64,000 nt of DNA, taken from NCBI GenBank assembly GCA_963763485.1, contig CAVXOW010000008.1, forward strand, positions 1 through 64,000. The letters are read 5' to 3'. Below are positions 57,082 to 64,000 of the stretch, in pieces. The notes under the pieces are model-generated. The model had not been told where the DNA came from. It saw only the letters and a list, made by a program, of their open reading frames with translations, and made no database searches. A program made the position numbers and the translations under genes. Source of the DNA: CAWCKS01 sp963763485. Lineage in GTDB: Bacteria; Pseudomonadota; Alphaproteobacteria; Rhizobiales; Xanthobacteraceae. The first letter of the stretch is position 1; every line of letters starts with the position of its first letter.

Positions 57082-59030
57082 ATGAATGTCCAGTTGTCCC
57101 GCCGCGAAGCCGCAGCCGCCGAGTTCGTCGCGCCGGCCACGTCGCCCACGCCGAGCACAACGCGACCGCAGGTGCGCATCGTCATCGTCGGCCATGTCGA
57201 TCACGGCAAGTCCACGCTGGTCGGTCGCCTGCTGCACGAGACCGGCAGCCTGCCCGACGGCAAACTCGAAATGCTCAAGGCGGTCAGCGAGCGGCGCGGC
57301 ATGCCGTTCGAATGGTCGTTCCTGCTCGACGCGCTGCAGACCGAACGCGACCAGGGCATCACCATCGACACCACGCAAATCCGCTTCCGCACCAATTCGC
57401 GCGAGATCGTGCTGATCGACGCGCCCGGCCACGCCGAATTCCTGCGCAACATGATCACCGGCGCCTCGCAGGCCGACGCCGCGGTGCTGATCATCGATGC
57501 CGCGGAGGGCGTCCGCGACCAGACCCGCCGCCACGGCTATCTCCTGCACCTGCTCGGCATCCGCCAGGTCGCGATCGTGATCAACAAGATGGATCGCGTG
57601 GATTACAGCGAAGCGCGGTTCCGCGAAATCAGCGAGGAAATCTCGGCACATCTCGAAGGTCTCGGCGTCGCGCCGGTCGCGATCGTTCCGATCTCGGCGC
57701 GCGACGGCGACGGCGTCGCCGCGCTGACGCCGCACATTGCCTGGTACAACGGGGCCGACGGTGGTCGAGGCACTGGACCACCTGACACCGGCGCGTGCGC
57801 TGGACCAGCTTGACCTGCGTTTGCCGATCCAGGCGATCTACAAGTTCGACGACCGCCGCATCGTCGCGGGCCGCATCGAGTCGGGCTCGCTCAGCGCCGG
57901 CGACGAGATCGTCATCATGCCGGCCGGCAAGATCGCGAAGATCAGGACGGTCGAAGGCTGGCCGCAGACGCCGGTGAAGGGCGCGCAGGGCGCCGGGACG
58001 TTCGGTCGGCATTACGCTCGACCGCGAACTATTCCTGGAACGCGGCGATGTCATCGGCCATCTCGACCGCGCGCCGCGCGACACGCGGCGGCTTCGCGCA
58101 CGCGTGTTCTGGCTGCACGATCAGCCGCTGACGACGGGCACCTCGCTCGCGGTGCAATTCGGCACCAAGCAGACCCGCGCCAGCGTGGTTGCAATCGAGA
58201 ACGCGGTCGATCCCGGCGAGCTCGCGCCCGAGAGCGCAAAGCAAATCGCGCGGAACCATGTCGGCGAGATCGAGCTCGCGCTGGCACAACCCGTCGCGGT
58301 CGACGCCTATGCCGACAATCCGCGCACCGGACGCCTCGTCATCGACATGCAGGGCCGGATCGCCGGCGGCGGCCTCGTGCTCTCGGTCGATGCCGGCGCG
58401 CGCGGCGAGCCGGTCGATATCGTGCCCGTCGAGAGCGCGCTGCGTGCCGACGAGCGCGTCGCCCGCTTCAAGCACAACGGCGCAGTGGTGTGGCTCACGG
58501 GATTGCCGGGCGCCGGCAAATCGACGCTGGCGCAGGCGCTGGAACGGCGGCTGTTCAACCGCGGCGGCTCGCCGATCCTGCTCGATGGCGACACGCTGCG
58601 CGCTGGTCTCAACGGCGACCTCGGCTTTACACCGCGGGATCGCGCCGAGAACATCCGCCGCATCGCCGAGGTGGCAACACATCTGGCGCGCAACGGTCAC
58701 ATTGCAATCGTCGCCGCTGTGTCGCCGTCGCGCGAGGATCGCGCGGTGGCACGGCGCATCGCCGACACGCTGTTCCGCGAGGTTCATGTCGCGACCTCGG
58801 CTGAGGTCTGCGAGAGCCGCGATCCGAAGGGCCACTACCGCAAGGCGCGCGCCGGCCAGTTGCCGGGCTTCACCGGCATCGACGGCAGCTACCAGGCGCC
58901 AGACAGCGCCGAGCTCGTGCTCGACAACGGCGCACTGTCGATTGCCGATGCCACCGACGCGGTCGAGCGCATGCTCGCCGAGCGCGGCACGCTGTTCCAG
59001 GAGCTGGCCGATCTGGCCGCGAATATTTGA
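57082..59030 (+). pseudogene. cysNC: Fused sulfate adenylyltransferase subunit 1 / APS kinase, two +1 frameshifts
   Basis: CysN part: GTPase motifs GHVDHGKST, DAPGH and NKMD, with FLLDALQTERDQGITID. From about 58470 the CysC part has Walker A GLPGAGKST and LLDGDTLRAGLNGDLGF, ending in the usual RKARAGQLPGFTGIDGSYQAP. So one chain makes APS (with CysD) and phosphorylates it to PAPS, as in NodQ. Dropping one G in 57751-57754 joins AWYNG to PTVVEALDHLTPARALDQLDLRLP; dropping one T at 58001-58002 joins GAQGAGT to SVGITLDRELFLERGDVIGHLDRAP. The result is about 648 residues without other damage. I read it as functional with sequence errors. Confidence 0.93.
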
Positions 59031-59037
59031 AGAACTC

Positions 59038-59155
59038 GTCATTGCGAGCCAACGGGTCCGCGCGAACGCGCGGCCCGATGACAGGCTCCGCGAAGCAATC
59101 CAGAGCCTCAAGAAAGAACTGGATTGCTTCGTTGGCTACGCCTCCTCGCAATGAC
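59038..59155. repeat. Inverted repeat element (type E)
   Basis: GTCATTGCGAG at the left end and CTCGCAATGAC at the right end form a perfect terminal inverted repeat of a 118-base element. Inside are TCCGCGCGAACGCGCGG and the pair GAAGCAATCCAG / CTGGATTGCTTC. It occupies the spacer between cysNC and malate synthase; only this copy is in the window. Size and termini recall a MITE or rhizobial mosaic repeat. Confidence 0.85.
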
Positions 59156-59309
59156 GACTGAGGGGCCGGTGGCTGACCTGTAAACGGGCTTCTCTTTCCC
59201 ATCGCTTTAGGGCTAAAACCGCCGGGGACGCCACCCGCAGCGTTTGCGGACGGCCGCGTTGCCAAGAGAATTCCGGCAATGCAATCAGTGATTTCCGAGG
59301 ACACCCAGC

Positions 59310-61451
59310 ATGAAACGAATTGACGTCAGCGGCTTGAAGGTCGCCTCTGCCCTGTATGATTTCGTCGCGAAGGAAGCCGCGCCCGATACCGGAATTTCCG
59401 CTGATGCGTTCTTTGCCGGCCTTGCCGCGATCATCCGCGATCTCGCGCCTGTCAATCGCGAGCTGATGCAGACGCGCGACGCACTGCAGGCCAAGATCGA
59501 CCAGTGGCATCTCGCCCACAAGGGCAAGCCGATCGACGCCGCGGCCTACACCGCGTTGTTAAAGGAAATCGGCTACCTCAAGCCGGAGCCGGCGCCAAAG
59601 CAAGTCGCAACCGCCAATGTCGACGAGGAAATCGGCAAGCTGTGCGGACCGCAACTCGTCGTTCCGCTGACCAATGCGCGCTATGCGCTGAACGCCGCCA
59701 ATGCACGCTGGGGCAGTCTGTATGACGCGCTGTACGGCACCGACGTGATCCCGCAGGATCCGGCTGATGGCAACGTCAAGGGCTACAACAAGAAGCGCGG
59801 CGACAAGGTGATTGCGCGCGCGAGGCAATTTCTCGACCAGGCCGCGCCGCTCGCCAGCGGCAGCCACGCCGACGTGGCGGCCTACACGATCGAGAACGGC
59901 GCGCTGTCGCCGAAGCTGAAGGACGCGAAACAATTGGCGGGCTTCCAGGGCACCGCGCAGGCGCCGAGCGCGATCCTGCTCGTCAATAATGGCCTGCACA
60001 TCGAATTGAAGATCGATCGCAACCATCCGGTCGGAAAGGACGACCGCGCCGGCGTCGCTGACGTTGTGATCGAATCCGCGGTATCGACCATCCTCGACAT
60101 GGAGGACAGCGTTGCCGCGGTTGACGCCGACGACAAGGTGCTGGTCTATCGCAACGCGCTCGGCCTGTTGAAGGGCAATCTTGCCGCCGACTTCGAGAAG
60201 GGCGGCCAGATGGTGGCGCGCCATCTCAACAAGGACCGCACATACAAATCGCCCGACGGCAAGGAGCTGACGCTGCACGGCCGCGCGCTGCTGCTGATCC
60301 GCAACGTCGGTCATCACATGTACACCGACGCCGTGCTTGACACCTCCGGCGCGGAGATCCCCGAAGGCATGCTGGACGCGGCAATCACCGGACTGATCGC
60401 GATCCATGATGTGAGGAGCAAATCGGCGACGCGCAACAGCCGCAAGGGTTCGGTCTATATCGTGAAGCCGAAGATGCACGGCCCCGACGAGGTCGCGCAT
60501 ACCGTGAACCTGTTCGGCCGCGTCGAGCAGATGCTGTCGCTGCCGAACAACACGCTGAAAGTCGGCATCATGGACGAGGAGCGGCGCACCACGGTGAACC
60601 TGCGCGCCTGCATCGAGGTGGCATCCGACCGCATTGTCTTCATCAACACGGGTTTCCTCGATCGCACCGGCGACGAGATCCACACCTCGATGGAAGCAGG
60701 TCCGATGACCCGCAAGAACGACATGAAGTCAACGGCCTGGATCAAGGCCTACGAGGACTGGAACGTCGACAATGGTCTGGCCTGCGGCCTGCCCGGCCAC
60801 GCCCAGATCGGCAAGGGCATGTGGGCCGCGCCCGACAAGATGGCCGACATGCTGGCGCAAAAGATCGGTCATCCCCAGGCCGGCGCGACCACGGCGTGGG
60901 TGCCCTCGCCGACCGCGGCGACATTGCACGCCCTGCACTATCACCAGGTCGACGTCGCCGCGCGCCAGCGCGAATTGACCGGGCATCCGCGCGGCAAGCT
61001 GTCGGACATCCTCACCATCCCGGTGTCGAATTCGAACTGGGCGCCGGAAGACGTCCGGCAGGAGATCGACAACAACTGCCAGGGGATCCTCGGCTACGTC
61101 GTGCGCTGGATTGACCAGGGCGTCGGCTGCTCGAAGGTGCCCGACATTCACGATGTCGGTCTGATGGAAGATCGCGCGACGCTGCGGATTTCCAGCCAGC
61201 ATCTCGCCAACTGGCTGCACCACGGCATCGTCACGAAAGATCAGGTGATGGAGTCGCTGAAGCGGATGGCGGTCGTGGTCGATCGTCAGAACGCCGGCGA
61301 CCCGCACTACCAGCCGATGGCGCCGTCATTCAATGGCGTTGCCTTCAAGGCGGCGTGCGATCTTGTCTTCAAGGGCCGCGAACAGGCGAACGGCTACACC
61401 GAGTGGATTCTGCACGCCCGCCGCAAGGAGGCGAAGGCCTCGGCGCGCTGA
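59310..61451 (+). CDS. glcB: Malate synthase G
   Basis: 713 residues, the G-type length. MKRIDVSGLKVASALYDFVAKEAAPDTG is the family start. STILDMEDSVAAVDADDKVLVYRN holds acidic metal-site residues, VKPKMHGPDEVAHTVNLFGRVE and GIMDEERRTTVNLRACIEVASDRIVFINTGFLDRTGDEIHTSMEAGPM the catalytic barrel, and DNGLACGLPGHAQIGKGMWAAPD the acetyl-CoA side. It condenses glyoxylate and acetyl-CoA to malate in the glyoxylate bypass or glycolate use. Isocitrate lyase is not in this window. Monocistronic or followed by csbD 60 bases later. Confidence 0.96.
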   Translation: MKRIDVSGLKVASALYDFVAKEAAPDTGISADAFFAGLAAIIRDLAPVNRELMQTRDALQAKIDQWHLAHKGKPIDAAAYTALLKEIGYLKPEPAPKQVATANVDEEIGKLCGPQLVVPLTNARYALNAANARWGSLYDALYGTDVIPQDPADGNVKGYNKKRGDKVIARARQFLDQAAPLASGSHADVAAYTIENGALSPKLKDAKQLAGFQGTAQAPSAILLVNNGLHIELKIDRNHPVGKDDRAGVADVVIESAVSTILDMEDSVAAVDADDKVLVYRNALGLLKGNLAADFEKGGQMVARHLNKDRTYKSPDGKELTLHGRALLLIRNVGHHMYTDAVLDTSGAEIPEGMLDAAITGLIAIHDVRSKSATRNSRKGSVYIVKPKMHGPDEVAHTVNLFGRVEQMLSLPNNTLKVGIMDEERRTTVNLRACIEVASDRIVFINTGFLDRTGDEIHTSMEAGPMTRKNDMKSTAWIKAYEDWNVDNGLACGLPGHAQIGKGMWAAPDKMADMLAQKIGHPQAGATTAWVPSPTAATLHALHYHQVDVAARQRELTGHPRGKLSDILTIPVSNSNWAPEDVRQEIDNNCQGILGYVVRWIDQGVGCSKVPDIHDVGLMEDRATLRISSQHLANWLHHGIVTKDQVMESLKRMAVVVDRQNAGDPHYQPMAPSFNGVAFKAACDLVFKGREQANGYTEWILHARRKEAKASAR

Positions 61452-61514
61452 GCACGGAACTCCGGAACGCCTTCACGCGCGAAGCGTTTTCTCCGCACAA
61501 CAGGAGAAAGCGAC

Positions 61515-61715
61515 ATGGACTGGAATCGTATCGAAGGGAACTGGAAGCAGTTCAAGGGCAACGTGAAGGAGAAGTGGGGCAAACTCACCGACGACGATAT
61601 CAACGTCATCAACGGTCGCCGCGACCAGCTCGAAGGCAAACTGCAGGAACGTTACGGTCTGGCGAAGGATCAGGCCCGCAAGGATGTCGACGACTGGTTC
61701 AAGGCTTTGCACTGA
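61515..61715 (+). CDS. CsbD family stress-response protein
   Basis: 66 residues. MDWNRIEGNWKQFKGNVKEKWGKLTDDDINVINGRRDQLEGKLQERYG is the CsbD pattern: a small helical, highly charged cytoplasmic protein induced by general stress. AGGAGAAA precedes the ATG. A strong terminator follows within 30 bases. Confidence 0.93.
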   Translation: MDWNRIEGNWKQFKGNVKEKWGKLTDDDINVINGRRDQLEGKLQERYGLAKDQARKDVDDWFKALH

Positions 61716-61740
61716 CGTTTGGCGACTTGCCCGTGATTCG

Positions 61741-61770
61741 AAAAACCCCGGCTTCGTGCCGGGGTTTTTT
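61741..61770 (+). terminator. Rho-independent terminator after csbD
   Basis: AAAAACCCCGGC, loop TTCGT, GCCGGGGTTTTTT: strong stem with a six-base T run, working in both directions. Confidence 0.93.
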
Positions 61771-61975
61771 CATGCAAGTCAGATCGGACCTGTTACGGAA
61801 ATCGGAAATCGGCAACTGACTGAGCGCCAACGGTATCCGCAGACCGTTCCAAACCCAAGCGTGATCATAGAAGGCCGCCTCACAACCCTTAAAAATCAGC
61901 ATTTTAGCTAGGGGGTTACCAGAATTTTTACCATGAAAACCTAGCGTGAAGCCCTCGTTTCATGGGGGCGGAACT

Positions 61976-64000
61976 ATGTTGAACCGACTGAGCATCACAA
62001 CCTTACTGACTTCGGTCATCAGCGGATTGGCGGTCTGTGTCGTCGCGCTGCTGGCGATCAACGCGTGGGGGTCCTGGACCCAGGTGCGCACTGCGGGCCG
62101 GGTGCTGACGATCGCAGATGCGTCTGCGAACACCTTCAAGGCAATGCACAATCTGCGCACCGATCGCTCGAGCACGAACCGGACCCTCAATGCCGAGGGC
62201 AGCCTTGACGCCGATATGGACAAATATCTGCGCAGCGTGCGCGACGCCGAGATGCCGGCGATGCGCTCGGCGCTCGAGCAGCTGCAAGGCCTCGACTTCA
62301 CCGACCAGAAAACGCTGGTGCCGGAGTTCGACCGCCTCTTCAAGCAACTCACCGCGGAACAGGCTGAATATTGGGACAACATCTCGAAACCCAAGGCGTC
62401 GCGGCGTCTGGCGCTGGCCAAGGAGTACATGGATACAACGGCCTCGCTGCTCGACAATCTCGACAAGATCTCCGGAAATCTGGCAGCCGTGGTGAATCAT
62501 GCCGACCCGGCAATCGATCAGTTGCTTCAGATCAAGCAGATGGCCTGGCTGCTTCGCAACACAGGCGGCGAAGCTTCGCTGCAGGTCTCCAACTCCATGA
62601 GCGCCGGCAAGATGGGCGCCGAGGTCTACCAGACCTATATCAAGAACGTCGGCGGGACCGACATCGCCTGGAATGCGCTGCAGCTTTCCGCTGCCGGGAT
62701 GCAACTGCCGGCGAGCCTGACAAAGGCCATCGCTGACACGAAGTCGGCATACTTCGATCCGCAATACACCGCGCTGCGCGATCGCCTCGTCAAGGCGGCG
62801 CTGGCCGGCGAAAAGCCGGAGCTGACCCCGAACCAATGGAGCCCGATCACCGTCGGACGCCTTGCTGCCGCTGTCGGCGTCGCCGAAGCCGCACTCGACG
62901 CAGCCAAGGATTACGCCGCGTCACTGCAGTCCTCCGCAATGCGGGCACTGGTAATCCAGCTCGCGCTGCTCGCCGCAGCCGTTGCGGTCGCGGTCGGCGC
63001 GACGTTTGTGGTCCGCAACCGGGTGATCAATCCGCTGCGCGCGATCAGCGACGCCACGCTGAAGCTCGCGTCGGGCGATCTTTCCGTCTCGACCGATTTC
63101 AACGCGCGCAACGACGAGATCGGGGCGCTGGCCGGCGCGATGGCGACCTTCAAGCAGAATGCGGTCGAGAAGACCAAGTTCGAGCAGGAGGAGCAGGCGC
63201 GTGGGGCACAAGCGACGCAGCGCCAGAAAGCGATCGAAGGCCATATCGAGGCGTTCGAAGGCCAGGTTCGCCAGGCGATCGGCACGCTCGGCAAGGCCTC
63301 CGAACAGATGCATGCGGCGTCCGCCAGCATGTCCTCAATGTCCGACCAGACCAACGCCAGCGTGCAACTCGCGGCGCAGGCTTCGGGCGAGGCTTCGGTC
63401 AACGTCCAGAGCGTGGCGTCGGCGACTGAAGAACTCAGCGCGTCGATCAACGACATCAGCCGCCAGGTCGCCCGCGCCGCCGAGACCGCGAGCCGCGCCG
63501 TCGATCAGGCTCGCCAGACTGACGACACCGTGCAGGGCCTGTCGCAGACCGCGGCACGGATCGGCGAGGTCGTGAACATGATCAACGACATCGCCGGCCA
63601 GACCAATCTGCTGGCGCTGAACGCCACGATCGAGGCGGCACGCGCCGGTGAAGCCGGCCGTGGCTTCGCGGTGGTCGCCTCGGAAGTCAAGTCACTCGCC
63701 AACGAGACGGCGAAGGCGACCGAGGAGATCACCCAGCAGATCGCGGCGGTGCAGAAGGTCGCAAGCGACGCGATGAATGCGATCAAGGGCATCGGCGGTA
63801 CCATCGCCGAGGTCAGCGAGGTCGCGACCGCAATCGCGGCGGCGATCGAGGAGCAGGGCGCGGCGACACGCGAAATCAGCCGCAACACCCAGCAGGCCGC
63901 CGAAGGCACCCGCAACGTCTCGAACAATATCGGCGGCGTCACTGCCGGTGCGGACGCGGCGCGCGCGGCAGCCCAAAGCGTCAAGTCGGCGTCCGAGGCT
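61976..64000 (+). CDS. Methyl-accepting chemotaxis protein, cut by the window end
   Basis: The first 675 residues are visible. ATG 61976 has GGGGGCGGA upstream. TM1 about 5-28 (ITTLLTSVISGLAVCVVALLAI), periplasmic helical sensor about 30-320 of a type unlike the receptor at 15306, TM2 about 322-345 (ALVIQLALLAAAVAVAVGATFVV), HAMP about 345-400 (NRVINPLRAISDATLKLASGDLSV), then the signalling domain with tip QTNLLALNATIEAARAGEAGRGFAVVASEV at about 542-571. The 3' end lies outside the window. The ligand is unknown. The 200 bases before it hold an AT-rich leader with no gene. Confidence 0.95.
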   Translation, partial: MLNRLSITTLLTSVISGLAVCVVALLAINAWGSWTQVRTAGRVLTIADASANTFKAMHNLRTDRSSTNRTLNAEGSLDADMDKYLRSVRDAEMPAMRSALEQLQGLDFTDQKTLVPEFDRLFKQLTAEQAEYWDNISKPKASRRLALAKEYMDTTASLLDNLDKISGNLAAVVNHADPAIDQLLQIKQMAWLLRNTGGEASLQVSNSMSAGKMGAEVYQTYIKNVGGTDIAWNALQLSAAGMQLPASLTKAIADTKSAYFDPQYTALRDRLVKAALAGEKPELTPNQWSPITVGRLAAAVGVAEAALDAAKDYAASLQSSAMRALVIQLALLAAAVAVAVGATFVVRNRVINPLRAISDATLKLASGDLSVSTDFNARNDEIGALAGAMATFKQNAVEKTKFEQEEQARGAQATQRQKAIEGHIEAFEGQVRQAIGTLGKASEQMHAASASMSSMSDQTNASVQLAAQASGEASVNVQSVASATEELSASINDISRQVARAAETASRAVDQARQTDDTVQGLSQTAARIGEVVNMINDIAGQTNLLALNATIEAARAGEAGRGFAVVASEVKSLANETAKATEEITQQIAAVQKVASDAMNAIKGIGGTIAEVSEVATAIAAAIEEQGAATREISRNTQQAAEGTRNVSNNIGGVTAGADAARAAAQSVKSASEA

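Noticed and set aside
57082..59030. cysNC as a symbiosis nodQ gene
   Set aside because: It lies with cysD and the sulfite reductase genes and no nod genes or nod box are present, so a housekeeping role is simpler.

Overview
The window looks like a chromosomal segment of a Bradyrhizobium-type alphaproteobacterium (Rhizobiales). The supporting signs are high GC with matching codon use, a C4-pathway 5-aminolevulinate synthase, the ndvA beta-glucan exporter, a fused cysN-cysC gene, the alphaproteobacterial families UPF0262, DUF2948, DUF2849 and DUF934, and several families of intergenic palindromic repeats of the kind common in this genus. The genus is inferred from gene content, not from a search.

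Layout. 1-4.2 kb is a decayed, lower-GC segment lying directly 3' of tRNA-Phe. It holds a galE pseudogene (one stop, three frameshifts) and a broken membrane-protein gene. 4.4-15 kb is a housekeeping block mostly on the minus strand: a TctC-type binding protein, yacG-maf, glutathione peroxidase, an HD-GYP protein, and murA-DUF2948-hisD-UPF0262-phosphatase, followed by tRNA-Thr and a tiny ORF inside a structured RNA. 15-27 kb carries signalling and carbon-switch genes: a chemoreceptor, a metallo-hydrolase, hemA with an FNR/FixK-like box, a giant SSS-domain hybrid histidine kinase, its probable LuxR-type partner regulator, and an MHS-family transporter. 27-38 kb holds a flavin monooxygenase, a nitronate monooxygenase-like enzyme, envelope proteins and a complete sugar ABC importer. 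38-48 kb holds ndvA, a penicillin-binding DD-carboxypeptidase, an acyl-CoA ligase, a flippase and a 3-hydroxybutyrate dehydrogenase/patatin pair. 49-59 kb is the sulfate assimilation region (cysH-DUF934-cysI-DUF2849-cysG divergent from cysD-cysNC). 59-64 kb holds malate synthase G, a CsbD stress protein and a second chemoreceptor cut by the window end.

How the genes work together. CysD/CysNC activate sulfate to APS/PAPS, CysH reduces it to sulfite, CysI reduces sulfite to sulfide, and CysG makes the siroheme that CysI needs. Several genes concern acetate, C2 and storage carbon: the SSS-kinase/LuxR pair resembles CrbS/CrbR (acetate switch), next to an MHS carboxylate-type transporter; malate synthase, 3-hydroxybutyrate dehydrogenase and a patatin lipase also lie in the window. 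NdvA, MurA, the DD-carboxypeptidase and the flippase serve the envelope.

A dominant oddity is that seven otherwise healthy genes (hisD, murA, a YqaA-like gene, a secreted protein, a sugar-binding protein, a DUF924 gene and cysNC) each become intact when one extra base (two in cysNC) is removed. All eight events are +1, often in short homopolymers, and two genes are normally essential, so I read them mainly as sequencing or assembly artefacts. The mixed lesions in galE look like genuine decay. I found no CRISPR array, prophage, transposase or complete novel defence system. The most interesting candidates are the 14-codon ORF/RNA element near 14.7 kb and the covarying 49-nt palindromic repeats.
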